From Flavobacterium endoglycinae (GTDB lineage Bacteria; Bacteroidota; Bacteroidia; Flavobacteriales; Flavobacteriaceae), in assembly GCF_017352115.1 (NCBI RefSeq), contig NZ_CP071448.1:1511001-1575000 (forward strand): a DNA stretch of 64,000 nucleotides, written 5' to 3'. Shown in pieces: positions 35,901-44,708 of this stretch. The notes under the pieces were generated by a model. It saw nothing but the letters and a program-made list of their open reading frames with translations. It searched no databases and was not told the origin of the DNA. Positions within the stretch are counted from its first letter, which is position 1; every line of letters starts with the position of its first letter. A program made the translations under genes and the position numbers.

Positions 35901-36348
35901 TAATATTTCCCATTACTTCCTCGGCTAAATCAGCAAAATCCATATCTTCGCCGCTTATTGATTTTTCATATAAATCTTTATCCCAAATTTCCACAATATT
36001 AACCGCAGATGAGAATACAACATCTTTAGAAATACCAGAAAACGTCACTAAATCTTTTGGCACCAACAATCTTCCTAATGCATCAATCTCTACCACTTTT
36101 ACGCCGGCAGTAAATCTGCGGATGAAATCATTGTTCTTTTTCACAAAACGATTCAGCTTATTAATTTTTGCCATCATTAAATTCCATTCTTCCATTGGAT
36201 ACAACTCCAAACACTGTTGAAAAACCGAACGCTTCAAAACAAATCCGTCTTGAAGTGAGGAAGCCAATTGCTTTTTAAGAGGCGCAGGTATCATTAACCT
36301 CCCCTTAGCATCAACTTTACACTCATATGTCCCAACAATTGTATTCAA
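35875..36348 (-). CDS. mraZ: Transcriptional regulator MraZ
   Basis: This 157-aa protein has two MraZ/AbrB-like swapped-hairpin domains. The first begins NTIVGTYECKVDAKGRLMIPAPLKKQL; the second has GVKVVEIDALGRLLVPKDLVTFSGI. MraZ forms a ring-shaped oligomer and binds direct repeats upstream of its own gene to control the dcw cluster. Here GTGG repeats at about 10-bp spacing lie upstream. The start codon is TTG (36346-36348); no ATG or GTG is near, and the residues that follow match the usual N-terminus. Confidence 0.96.
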   Translation of the reverse strand: MNTIVGTYECKVDAKGRLMIPAPLKKQLASSLQDGFVLKRSVFQQCLELYPMEEWNLMMAKINKLNRFVKKNNDFIRRFTAGVKVVEIDALGRLLVPKDLVTFSGISKDVVFSSAVNIVEIWDKDLYEKSISGEDMDFADLAEEVMGNINDDDNGIS

Positions 36349-36354
36349 GAAAAA

Positions 36355-36450
36355 CCACTTAACATGTTACACAGCAAAAATATAAAAAAAATTACCACAT
36401 ATTACCACTAAATACCACTTTGTTGATAAGTTTAACCACTTTTGTCCCAC
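36355..36450 (-). promoter_or_regulatory. MraZ operator array and dcw promoter
   Basis: On the minus strand GTGG motifs occur with their plus-strand CCAC at 36355, 36395, 36405, 36415, 36436 and 36447. Intervals of 40, 10, 10, 21 and 11 bp put them on one face of the helix. A -7 box TATTTTTG lies at 36375-36382. The repeats resemble MraZ boxes known from other bacteria. The 36395 and 36405 copies lie in the promoter spacer and -33 region. Confidence 0.65.
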
Positions 36451-36691
36451 TTCCTTTAAATATTGAATAATCAATACTTTAGATATTAATCAGCGAAAAA
36501 ATCAAATCTTTTAACAATTAAAAAAAATATATAGTAATTCTCTTAAAAAAGTAACGATAATGCAACAAAATTAACATTAAGGAAATATCACAAAACCCAC
36601 TCTAAAACCTGATTTTTAAACACTTATAAATTCTACTTAAATTATGTAGTTAAAAAATGGCAGCAAAAATTAATTTTTATGTAATTAACCC

Positions 36692-36699
36692 TATATTTG
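36692..36699 (+). promoter_or_regulatory. -7 box of the alpha/beta hydrolase gene
   Basis: TATATTTG fits TAnnTTTG, with a leader of about 23 nt to the ATG at 36727. Confidence 0.5.
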
Positions 36700-36726
36700 T
36701 CGAAATTGAAATTGGCATAAAACTAG

Positions 36727-37491
36727 ATGGACAAAAACTACAAAAAAGAAGGCAAATACAGCTATTATGAAGCTGGTGAAGGAACTCCGATTGTTATTTT
36801 ACATGGATTAATGGGGGGACTTAGTAACTTTGATGGTGTAGCGCAATATTTCCCAACGAAAGGATACAAAGTGGTAATCCCGGACTTGCCAATATACACA
36901 CAAAGCATTTTAAAAACGAACGTAAAAAGCTTCGCTAAATACGTCAAAGACTTTATTACTTTTAAAGGTTTTGACAAAGTTATTTTATTAGGAAACTCAT
37001 TAGGAGGACATATTGCATTGTATCACACAAAGCTGTATCCTGAAAAAGTGGCTGGACTTGTAATTACAGGAAGTTCAGGTCTTTACGAAAGTGCAATGGG
37101 AGACAGTTATCCAAGAAGAGGTGATTATGAGTACATCAAAAAGAAAGCTGAAGATGTATTTTATGATCCTAAAATTGCAACTCCTGAGCTTATTGATGAA
37201 GTTTATGCAACTGCAAATGACCGCATCAAATTGATCAAAACATTAACGATTGCCAAAAGCGCAATTCGTCATAATATGGCCAAAGATTTACCAAAAATGA
37301 CAGTTGAAACCTGCATTATTTGGGGCAAGAATGATTCTGTAACACCACCAAATGTTGCCGAAGAATTTCATACGTTACTGCCTAATTCAACTTTATATTG
37401 GATTGACAAATGCGGACATGCTGCCATGATGGAACATCCTCAGGAATTTAACGAAGTTCTTGAAAAATGGCTTACTGAGAAAAATTTATAG
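36727..37491 (+). CDS. Alpha/beta hydrolase
   Basis: This 254-aa protein is of the alpha/beta-hydrolase fold. The oxyanion region is ILHGLMGGLSNF, the nucleophile elbow is LLGNSLGGH (GxSxGG, Ser near 98), and later CIIWGKNDSVTPP and DKCGHAAMMEHPQ supply the acid and His (WGKND, CGHA). The substrate is unknown. It is divergent from mraZ and precedes engB by 41 bp on the same strand. Confidence 0.88.
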   Translation: MDKNYKKEGKYSYYEAGEGTPIVILHGLMGGLSNFDGVAQYFPTKGYKVVIPDLPIYTQSILKTNVKSFAKYVKDFITFKGFDKVILLGNSLGGHIALYHTKLYPEKVAGLVITGSSGLYESAMGDSYPRRGDYEYIKKKAEDVFYDPKIATPELIDEVYATANDRIKLIKTLTIAKSAIRHNMAKDLPKMTVETCIIWGKNDSVTPPNVAEEFHTLLPNSTLYWIDKCGHAAMMEHPQEFNEVLEKWLTEKNL

Positions 37492-37532
37492 CATTTAACT
37501 TTCGATTTTAGGAGGTTTTAAAACCAAGAAAC

Positions 37533-38153
37533 ATGAAAATTAATACCGCCGAATTTATTGTCAGTAATTCTGATGCATCAAAGTGTCCGAAAGATTTTTT
37601 ACCCGAGTACGCTTTCATAGGCCGATCAAACGTTGGTAAGTCCTCTTTGATCAACATGCTTACGAATCACAAAAATTTAGCTAAAACTTCGGGAAAACCG
37701 GGAAAAACTCAATTAATAAATCACTTTAAGATTAACAATAATTGGTTTTTAGTCGATTTGCCAGGTTACGGTTACGCTAAAGTTTCCAAGAAAACAAAAT
37801 CGGTTTTTCAGGAATTTATTACTGATTATTTCGAAAACAGACAACAATTAGTCTGTGCTTTTGTTTTGATTGATATTCGCCATGAAGCACAAAAAATCGA
37901 TATTGAATTTATGTCGTATATGGGCGAAAGCGAAATTCCGTTCTGCATTATTTTTACCAAAGCAGATAAAATCAGTAAAGGAAAGGTTGAGGCTCACATT
38001 GCCGCTTACCGCAAACAAATGTATGCTAATAACTGGGCCGAAATGCCGCATTACTTTGTCACTTCCTCTACAGAAGCTACTGGACGAGAAGAAGTTTTAT
38101 CTTATATTGATGAAGTAAATCAGGAAGTTTTTAAAAATAATAGTGAGTTTTGA
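37533..38153 (+). CDS. engB: Ribosome biogenesis GTPase EngB (YihA/YsxC)
   Basis: This 206-aa GTPase aids 50S subunit assembly. G1 is GRSNVGKSSLINML (30-43), G3 is DLPGYGYAKV, G4 is FTKADK, and the switch segment KPGKTQLINHFKIN is typical of EngB. The length fits the family. It follows the hydrolase gene; a Shine-Dalgarno-like AGGAGG lies about 17 nt before the ATG, further away than usual. A bidirectional terminator lies downstream. Confidence 0.95.
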   Translation: MKINTAEFIVSNSDASKCPKDFLPEYAFIGRSNVGKSSLINMLTNHKNLAKTSGKPGKTQLINHFKINNNWFLVDLPGYGYAKVSKKTKSVFQEFITDYFENRQQLVCAFVLIDIRHEAQKIDIEFMSYMGESEIPFCIIFTKADKISKGKVEAHIAAYRKQMYANNWAEMPHYFVTSSTEATGREEVLSYIDEVNQEVFKNNSEF

Positions 38154-38155
38154 TT

Positions 38156-38280
38156 TGAAATTCCAATTTTTTAAAATTTCAAATTCGAAGAATTATACTT
38201 ATATAATACACCATAATAAAAATCCCAAATTCCAAGTTTAAACTCGGAATTTGGGATTTTTTATTTAATTGGAATTTCTA
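38156..38280. repeat. AAATTCCAATTT-type repeat plus terminator
   Basis: Units of GAAATTCCAATTTT and inverted AAAATTTCAAATTC surround a terminator hairpin. The units match those between mraY and murE. Confidence 0.45.
38217..38265. terminator. Bidirectional intrinsic terminator (engB / gldC)
   Basis: The 13-bp stem AATCCCAAATTCC/GGAATTTGGGATT (38221-38233 with 38246-38258) has A- and T-runs. Confidence 0.8.
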
Positions 38281-38619
38281 CTATTGTTTCGTAAGTTCCA
38301 ATTTTTCTGCAAAGTAATCACAAAAATCCTTCATTGTGTCAGACATTTTTTCATCGTCTGTGGCACGTTTAAAGGTGTCTGCCATTGCTACTAAAGTCTG
38401 GTGGAAGAAAATCTTCATTTCGTCTACCGGCATATCTTTTGTCCAAAGATCAATACGCATTGTTTCCTGCGCTTTGCTATCCCAGATTGACAACATAATA
38501 GCTTTTGCTTCTTCCGCAACTACGCCGCCGTCTTGTGCACTCCAAGTTAATTTTTCCGGAACTCGGTTCTCGTCTAATTCTATATTGAATTTAATTTCTG
38601 ATTTTATTGTATTTGACAT
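38281..38619 (-). CDS. gldC: Gliding motility protein GldC
   Basis: This 112-aa cytoplasmic protein matches GldC of Flavobacterium, which is reported to enhance gliding. It begins KSEIKFNIELDENRVPEKLTWSAQDGG and has SIWDSKAQETMRIDLWTKDMPVDEMKIFFHQTL. It lies directly downstream of gldB, overlapping it by 1 nt, as in Flavobacterium johnsoniae. Confidence 0.93.
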   Translation of the reverse strand: MSNTIKSEIKFNIELDENRVPEKLTWSAQDGGVVAEEAKAIMLSIWDSKAQETMRIDLWTKDMPVDEMKIFFHQTLVAMADTFKRATDDEKMSDTMKDFCDYFAEKLELTKQ

Positions 38620-39572
38620 TATTTCTTAGGTTTATATTTTGACTTTTCGAAAATTTCTTTTGCATTCACTTTTAATAATTCTGACAACGATACGTTATTA
38701 TTCTTCATATAAGAACGTACAATCTGCCATCCAATCCATGCTCCAACTCTTCCTGGAGAATCGTTATCGATTTCGAGATAAAATTTAGAAAACGGAGCCG
38801 GCGTAATAAAACGGGTTGTAAGTTTAGGATCTAAACTGTACAGCATTTCGTTTTCTAGAAAATAACGCCACATATAGCTTTCATTTTCTTCACACCATTT
38901 TATTTGTTCGGGTGTATACCCCATTTTTTCCGCATCGGTATAATTCGGCAGCAATAAATCTTTTGCATACAATTGTTTGCCTTCAAAAATCATTTGCGAA
39001 ACCAAATTCTTATCAGGATACGCAGGAATGTTTCTATAAGTAAAACTCGAAACCACATCTGGCATGATTTGCTTTTCTTCAAAATTTTGTTTTAGATAAT
39101 TTGGAAACTCATAAAACTTATGATCTTTACCTAAATATAGTTCTAAAGCCACCACTACCAGACTGTCTGCATAAATTGCTTTAGCATTATAATCCATTTC
39201 TCCTATTACTGTAATTACTTTAGGAGTTTTTGTTTTAGGAAAATAATATTTTATATGCTGGAAAAGTGAATTAAACTCTTCTCGCACTGGCTCAAAATTG
39301 GAATATTTTTTTTGAACCTCATCATAAACTTCTCTCCAGATGGGTTCCTTCATTTTTTGAAGCCATACATTATCATCATTTCCAGGAAAGAAATAAGGAT
39401 ATTGTTTTTTTATTTTAGCTAAATCTTCAGGCTTAGTTTCAAAAAACACTTTGTCAAAGCGTTCTACTTTAACGTCTACTGGAATTTCCTCGACTTCTTT
39501 TTCAACCTTTGTTTTTTGGTCACAAGACAAAAAAAACAAGCACAGAACCACTACAAAGCGATACATTTTCAT
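38619..39572 (-). CDS. gldB: Gliding motility lipoprotein GldB
   Basis: This 317-aa lipoprotein has a signal peptide with lipobox ending FFLSC (Cys17). The mature part contains VKVERFDKVFFETKP, a middle region with YPYFFPGNDDNVWLQKM, and the C-terminal ITPAPFSKFYLEIDNDSPGRVGAWIGWQIVRSYM; the last part resembles a zinc-peptidase-like fold seen in GldB relatives. GldB is needed for gliding in F. johnsoniae. It forms an operon with gldC and is divergent from nadE, the same neighbourhood as in that species. Confidence 0.94.
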   Translation of the reverse strand: MKMYRFVVVLCLFFLSCDQKTKVEKEVEEIPVDVKVERFDKVFFETKPEDLAKIKKQYPYFFPGNDDNVWLQKMKEPIWREVYDEVQKKYSNFEPVREEFNSLFQHIKYYFPKTKTPKVITVIGEMDYNAKAIYADSLVVVALELYLGKDHKFYEFPNYLKQNFEEKQIMPDVVSSFTYRNIPAYPDKNLVSQMIFEGKQLYAKDLLLPNYTDAEKMGYTPEQIKWCEENESYMWRYFLENEMLYSLDPKLTTRFITPAPFSKFYLEIDNDSPGRVGAWIGWQIVRSYMKNNNVSLSELLKVNAKEIFEKSKYKPKK

Positions 39573-39671
39573 TTTATTTTAATTAGATTTGTGTTGCAGG
39601 ATTTTAAGTATTCGTATACTTAAAAAATAATTCTGCAAATATAATCCCTGCATCTTAAAACTTGAACTATT

Positions 39672-40478
39672 ATGGCTAAAAAAAGCACAATTCAGACAGA
39701 AAAAGTAAATACACATATTGTTGAATGGTTAAAAAATTATGCGGTAACTGCAAAAGCGAACGGATTTGTCGTTGGAATTTCCGGCGGAGTCGATTCTGCT
39801 GTCACTTCTACGCTCTGTGCGCAGACCGGACTGCAGGTTTTATGTGTTGAAATGCCGATTCATCAAGCTGAAAGTCAAGTTTCTAGAGGAAAAGAACATA
39901 TAGAGCAGTTAAAAAAGCGTTTCCCAAATGTGTCAAGTGTCCAAACTGACTTAACAGCTACTTTTGAAGCATTTAAGGATTCTGTACCCTCTTCAAAAGA
40001 TTCAACAAAAGTTAATTTATCGTTAGCGAATACTCGAGCGCGTTTAAGAATGACTTCTTTATATTATTTAGCAGGAATAAACGGGCTATTAGTAGCAGGG
40101 ACGGGCAATAAGGTAGAAGATTTCGGTGTAGGATTCTATACAAAATACGGAGATGGTGGTGTAGATTTGAGTCCAATTGCTGATTTAATGAAATCTGACG
40201 TTTTTGCTTTAGGAACTTATTTAGGTGTTCCAGAATCAATTTTAACAGCTGCTCCAACAGACGGACTTTTTGGCGACAATAGAACAGATGAAGATCAATT
40301 AGGCGCAAGTTACGATGAATTAGAATGGGCGATGATCGCGTCAGAGTCAGGAAATACAGCGGATAACTTCACTGGGAGAGAAAAATCTGTCTTTGAAATC
40401 TATAAAAGATTAAACACCAGCAACAAGCATAAAATGGATCCAATACCTGTTTGTGAGATCCCAAAAACGTTAAAATAA
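39672..40478 (+). CDS. nadE: NH3-dependent NAD+ synthetase
   Basis: This 268-aa enzyme converts deamido-NAD to NAD using ammonia and ATP. The PP-loop is GISGGVDSAVTSTL (SGGVDS 37-42). VAGTGNKVEDFGVGFYTKYGDGGVDLSPI and AAPTDGLFGDNRTDEDQLG are the other landmarks. It lacks the N-terminal glutaminase domain of the larger type, so it uses free ammonia. It is divergent from gldB. Confidence 0.95.
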   Translation: MAKKSTIQTEKVNTHIVEWLKNYAVTAKANGFVVGISGGVDSAVTSTLCAQTGLQVLCVEMPIHQAESQVSRGKEHIEQLKKRFPNVSSVQTDLTATFEAFKDSVPSSKDSTKVNLSLANTRARLRMTSLYYLAGINGLLVAGTGNKVEDFGVGFYTKYGDGGVDLSPIADLMKSDVFALGTYLGVPESILTAAPTDGLFGDNRTDEDQLGASYDELEWAMIASESGNTADNFTGREKSVFEIYKRLNTSNKHKMDPIPVCEIPKTLK

Positions 40479-40570
40479 ATATTTTAACATTTGTCTGCAA
40501 TTAATTACAGAATTTATTTATTAATTTTACAGCTCCAAAAACATGATAACAATTCTAAAAAGGTAAAATT

Positions 40571-41200
40571 ATGATTAAAGTATGTCTTGCAGACAATCAT
40601 CCTGTGACTCACTTTGGCGTTAAGTCTTATTTCAAAGACCACGATCAAATTTCAGTTGTTGCCAACGTAGGCAATTTTTCAATGGTTAGAGATATTCTTC
40701 AAACGAAGGAGATCGACATCCTAATTTTAGATCTAGAATTAGAAGGTCTTTCAAGTATCTTTGAAGTTAAATCTATCTTGAAAAATTTCCCAAAAACAAA
40801 AATTGTAATTTTCAGTGACCTTGCAGAGCAAATGTATGCTCCAAATGCGATTAAAGCTGGTGTATCCGGTTATGTACACAAAACAGAAAAACTTGAAACT
40901 TTAGGTCTTTCTATTATTAAAGTACACGAAGGAAAAATTATCATCAACGAAACTGTGCGTAAAAACATGGCACTTATTGCTAAACAAAGCAAAAGTGAGC
41001 GTTTGTACAGAAAACTTTCTAACCGTGAAATCGAAGTTTTACGCTACCTAAGCGATGGTAAGAAAAACAACGAAATCTCTAAAATCTTAAGCCTGAACGA
41101 AAAAACGATCAGTACTTACAAATTAAGATTGTTAACAAAATTAAACGTTACTAACTTAGTTGATTTAGTAAATAAAGCTAAGACTTTAGAAATCATCTAA
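40571..41200 (+). CDS. NarL/FixJ family response regulator
   Basis: This 209-aa regulator has a receiver domain (1-120) with phospho-acceptor region IDILILDLELEG and the Lys in GYVHKTEKLE. The LuxR-type HTH (about 145-205) reads LSNREIEVLRYLSDGKKNNEISKILSLNEKTISTYKLRLLTKL. It is an orphan with no kinase beside it. Its length and domain order are normal. The target genes are not known; the neighbour gldB/nadE locus is not evidence of control. A bidirectional terminator follows. Confidence 0.92.
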   Translation: MIKVCLADNHPVTHFGVKSYFKDHDQISVVANVGNFSMVRDILQTKEIDILILDLELEGLSSIFEVKSILKNFPKTKIVIFSDLAEQMYAPNAIKAGVSGYVHKTEKLETLGLSIIKVHEGKIIINETVRKNMALIAKQSKSERLYRKLSNREIEVLRYLSDGKKNNEISKILSLNEKTISTYKLRLLTKLNVTNLVDLVNKAKTLEII

Positions 41201-41241
41201 TGTAATGGTATCCTGGTTTGCTTCGGCAAAACATTAACCAT

Positions 41242-41280
41242 AAAAAAAAGCTCTATATTGTTTACAGTATAGAGCTTTTT
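41242..41280. terminator. Bidirectional intrinsic terminator (response regulator / dnaG)
   Basis: The stem GCTCTATA/TATAGAGC is flanked by an A-run (41242-41249) and a T-run, between convergent genes. Confidence 0.85.
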
Positions 41281-41283
41281 GAC

Positions 41284-43359
41284 TTATGAGTGATAAGGAA
41301 CGACTACCCGTCCTAGTTTCTTTGAAAAATTATTGAGCAGTTTCGAATAATCAACCACCATCATCAATAATTCCGAATTATCATCCTGCGGATCGGTTAT
41401 AAGTGATTGCTTTAGGTCGTGAATAATTTTTGAAACCAAAAACCATCGCATCGAAAAGATTGTATCCGAAACATTTTGTTCAATTGTGACATTTTTATGT
41501 TTTGGGAAAATGTTCTGTCCTTCCCAATTATGAATGGTCACTTTTTCATCTTCCATTAAAATATTAGTTACTTCCTGCGCAAATTCTGGCGGCAGGTGCA
41601 TTAAATATTTATCTAAACTAAAAGTCTCATTTTGATTGTAGAAATCAATGATATTGGCAAAAAGATTTTGAAATAATGCGTTAGACAACTCGATTTCATC
41701 TTCTTGAAGGCTTAAATATATTTTTTCGTAAACTTTATACTTTCTTTTTTCAGAAACTTCTTTTACATTTCCTTCTTCATCTGCTTTTAGGAAAACATCT
41801 TCAAAATCTTCTGTAACACTTCCATACAAAAGAAGCAACTCTATAACCTTTCTTTCAAAACCATACAAAATATCTACTTTTTCTGCGGCTTCTTGAGGAT
41901 ACCCCATATCTCCGGGATAATAATCGTCTGGAGGTCCAGTTCTTGGATCTTCTGGATCTCCTCCTGAAAAACTAACAGGGTTCTGATTTTGATTTTGATT
42001 TCTAAAAACTTGAAAAGGTTTTTGTTCTTGTTTTTGCTTTTTATTAGCTTCTGCAAGATCTTTTTGAACCAGCTGTGCCAATGTACTCACCAATACCTGC
42101 TCAGAAATATCCATGATTCTTGCACATTCCTGAATATAGACTTCGCGCTGAATACGATCTGGAATTTTAGAAATACTCGTGACCATATCACGAATTAAAT
42201 CGGCTTTTTTGATAGGATCATTTTTAGCTTCGCCCATTAAGATCGAAGCTTTAAATTGAATAAAATCTTTACTATTGTTTTCGAGATATGCTACTAGATC
42301 GTCATGCGAATTTTTTCTAGCAAAACTATCAGGATCTTCTCCATCAGGAAATGCACAGACTCTTACGTTCATTCCTTCTTCCAGAATCAAATCGATTCCA
42401 CGTATAGAAGCTCGTAAACCTGCCGCATCACCGTCAAAAAGTACTGTAATATTTCTTGTAAGACGATTTACCAAACGAATCTGATCTGGTGTTAAAGCTG
42501 TTCCTGAGGACGCTACAACATTCTCAATTCCAGCCTGATTAAACTGAATCACATCAGTATAACCCTCAACAAGATAACAGTTGTTTTGTTTAGCAATTGA
42601 CTGCTTGGCCTGATAAATTCCGTAAAGGACTTTACTTTTATGGTAAATATCACTTTCTGGTGAGTTAAGGTATTTAGCCGCTTTTTTATCATTCGTTAAA
42701 ATACGCCCCCCAAAACCCAAAACTCGTCCCGACATACTATGAATGGGAAACATTACACGTCCCTTAAATCGGTCAAAAGGACGGTCTTCTCTGGGAATTG
42801 TTAAACCAGTGCTTTCTAAGAATTCTAATTTGTAACCTTTTCCGAGCGCTTCTTTTGTTAAAGCATCCCAGGTTTCAGGCGAATATCCTAAATTAAATTT
42901 TTTGATGGTTTCGTTAGTAAAACCTCTTTCTTTGAAATAAGATAATCCTATTGCTTTCCCTTCTTCAGAATTGATTAATACATCCTGAAAATATTTGGCT
43001 GCAAATTCAGAAACCAGATACATACTTTCGCGAATGTCTGTATTTGCTTTTTCAGCATCTGTCTGCTCAGTTTCTTCAATTTCAATATTGTATTTTTTAG
43101 CCAGATAACGAATGGCTTCTGGATAGGTAAAATGAGAATGTTCCATCAAAAATGCGACAGAATTCCCTCCTTTTCCGGAGCTGAAATCTTTCCAGATTCC
43201 TTTTGCTGGAGAAACCATAAACGAAGGCGAACGTTCATCTGAAAACGGGCTCAGACCTTTAAAGTTACTTCCAGCACGTTTCAAATTGACAAAATCGCCA
43301 ATAACCTCCTCTACTCGAGCAGTTTCAAAAACAGCGTCTATTGTACTTTGTGAAATCAA
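41284..43359 (-). CDS. dnaG: DNA primase DnaG with zinc-finger ligands replaced
   Basis: This 691-aa primase makes RNA primers for replication. The N-terminal CHC2-like domain is present in fold, but its four zinc ligands are substituted: Ser37 and Ser40 in GLSPFSDERSPSF and Asp58 and Ser61 in WKDFSSGKGG, where E. coli has Cys, His, Cys, Cys. The catalytic core is intact, with the RNA polymerase domain (about 120-340), TOPRIM motifs EGYTDV and LFDGDAAGLRA, and a helicase-binding C-terminus (about 520-690). A Gln/Asn-rich linker spans about 440-480. The start codon is TTG; no ATG fits the conserved MISQSTI opening. Confidence 0.93.
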   Translation of the reverse strand: MISQSTIDAVFETARVEEVIGDFVNLKRAGSNFKGLSPFSDERSPSFMVSPAKGIWKDFSSGKGGNSVAFLMEHSHFTYPEAIRYLAKKYNIEIEETEQTDAEKANTDIRESMYLVSEFAAKYFQDVLINSEEGKAIGLSYFKERGFTNETIKKFNLGYSPETWDALTKEALGKGYKLEFLESTGLTIPREDRPFDRFKGRVMFPIHSMSGRVLGFGGRILTNDKKAAKYLNSPESDIYHKSKVLYGIYQAKQSIAKQNNCYLVEGYTDVIQFNQAGIENVVASSGTALTPDQIRLVNRLTRNITVLFDGDAAGLRASIRGIDLILEEGMNVRVCAFPDGEDPDSFARKNSHDDLVAYLENNSKDFIQFKASILMGEAKNDPIKKADLIRDMVTSISKIPDRIQREVYIQECARIMDISEQVLVSTLAQLVQKDLAEANKKQKQEQKPFQVFRNQNQNQNPVSFSGGDPEDPRTGPPDDYYPGDMGYPQEAAEKVDILYGFERKVIELLLLYGSVTEDFEDVFLKADEEGNVKEVSEKRKYKVYEKIYLSLQEDEIELSNALFQNLFANIIDFYNQNETFSLDKYLMHLPPEFAQEVTNILMEDEKVTIHNWEGQNIFPKHKNVTIEQNVSDTIFSMRWFLVSKIIHDLKQSLITDPQDDNSELLMMVVDYSKLLNNFSKKLGRVVVPYHS

Positions 43360-43432
43360 AACGTAATTTATTTTTTAAAAATTTTAGCCTGTAAAAATAC
43401 GTAAATCCAAGCTGAATTTTTATTATTAAAAT

Positions 43433-43463
43433 AAAAAAAGTGCCTCTCTCGAGACACTTTTTC
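43433..43463 (-). terminator. Intrinsic terminator of the outer membrane protein gene
   Basis: AAAAGTG pairs with CACTTTT, with an inner CTC/GAG, and a T-run follows on the minus strand. Confidence 0.65.
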
Positions 43464-43486
43464 ACTAACTAAACTCAACTTTATTT

Positions 43487-44515
43487 TTAATTTAAATCGA
43501 AACGCAAGCCTAAAGAAATATTATTTTCTTTAACTAAATTATTCTGAAACAACGGATTTAAATCATATTTAAAGTACAAACTCAATTCTCGGTACCCTAT
43601 ATAAGAACTCAATCCGTATATAAAATTATTTACATTATAATCCCCTTTTATTCTGGTTTTGTACTTTAAATCATCCTCTTCGAATTTGAGGATTTGTTTA
43701 GATTTCACATTCACTCCAGCATATCCTCCTACTCCAAAACGGAAGCTTTTATGCGTTTTAAAATAAGTTTTCCCATTGTTTTGAACGGGTCTCGAGAAAT
43801 CGAATTCTAAATGCACTGGAGCAACTAAATAGACATTTCTAAAACGAGATTCAGTCAAGTGAATTGGGTTAACTTCGAGATCCGTTTGATCTCCGTTTAC
43901 TACAAAACTTTTATTATCAGTGGGACGGATATTATTGTACATCAACGAAAGTCCGTATTTGGCATGAAGCAGATTGTGGTTTTTCATTAATCTTGAATTA
44001 TAGGTAAAACCCCATTCGTAAAAATGCGAACCTATAAAACTATATTTTGAATCTTGAAGTTTTCCATCAGCAAGTGTATTATTCAAACCCATTGCAAATA
44101 CGAACTGCGAAGTGGTTCTTTTTTCGCCTCGGATAGAATCTTTATTATGTTTAAAGGATTTCCATCGAATCATATAGACTTTTGCAGAATCTTCTTTTAT
44201 TTTCCCATCAACTTTTTTCTGAACCAAGTCATTTAGTTCATTTTGAGCCAGAGTTATTTTTTCCTCAATAATTACAGCTCTTGCTTCTGCTAGTTCTCTT
44301 TTACGTTTATCAGCTTGTTCTTGTGTGATTTTACCTTCTGACAACTGAACGTTTACAGCTTCGATTTCTTCTTTTAAAGCTTCTTTTTCTTCTTTGGTGA
44401 TTTTCTCGATTTTATTGGCAATTCTTTTGGCTTCAGATTCAAAAGTCTCTTGTCCTATTACTTTACTTACTACCAAAAAGAAGAAAAGTATAAAATAAAT
44501 GGTAAAATTTTTCAT
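43487..44515 (-). CDS. Outer membrane beta-barrel protein with N-terminal coiled coil
   Basis: This 342-aa protein has a signal peptide (about 1-21, ending VIGQ). A Glu/Lys-rich coiled coil (about 25-115) precedes a C-terminal region of alternating strands (about 130-342: FVFAMGLNNTL, YGLSLMYNNI, FRFGVGGYAGV, YGLSSYIGYRELSLYFKYDL) that ends in ISLGLRFDLN, typical of an outer membrane barrel. It is the third gene of a group with an ECF sigma factor and a putative anti-sigma factor, though a gap of 193 bp with hairpins separates it. The barrel may be a target of the sigma factor; that is inferred. Confidence 0.78.
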   Translation of the reverse strand: MKNFTIYFILFFFLVVSKVIGQETFESEAKRIANKIEKITKEEKEALKEEIEAVNVQLSEGKITQEQADKRKRELAEARAVIIEEKITLAQNELNDLVQKKVDGKIKEDSAKVYMIRWKSFKHNKDSIRGEKRTTSQFVFAMGLNNTLADGKLQDSKYSFIGSHFYEWGFTYNSRLMKNHNLLHAKYGLSLMYNNIRPTDNKSFVVNGDQTDLEVNPIHLTESRFRNVYLVAPVHLEFDFSRPVQNNGKTYFKTHKSFRFGVGGYAGVNVKSKQILKFEEDDLKYKTRIKGDYNVNNFIYGLSSYIGYRELSLYFKYDLNPLFQNNLVKENNISLGLRFDLN

Positions 44516-44589
44516 GATTGATTGTTTTAAAATGATTAAATATTTGATTGATGATTTTTTAATGATGAATTGTAAATGATGAATTGTTG

Positions 44590-44650
44590 TTTCATCCAGC
44601 GGGTTAAAACCCGACGCTACAATATAGATTGTTCCTTCGGAACTGAAAAC
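44590..44650. repeat. REP-like hairpin pair (GCGGGTTAAAACCCG and GTTCCTTCGGAAC)
   Basis: CGGGTT/AACCCG and GTTCC/GGAAC form two small hairpins joined by CGCTACAATATAGATT. This element type is familiar from Flavobacterium genomes. A related one lies at 48250-48345. Confidence 0.55.
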
Positions 44651-44708
44651 TCATATTCTTCCTTCTTGCTTTTTCCTTCTATGCTCTTAATTTTATGCTC
44701 TTAACGCT

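Larger units (their letters stand above)
36349..36726. other. 378-bp divergent intergenic region (mraZ / hydrolase)
   Basis: The left part holds the MraZ operator array and the dcw promoter. The middle (about 36460-36660) is very AT-rich with no motif that I recognise. The right end holds the hydrolase promoter. Confidence 0.6.
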
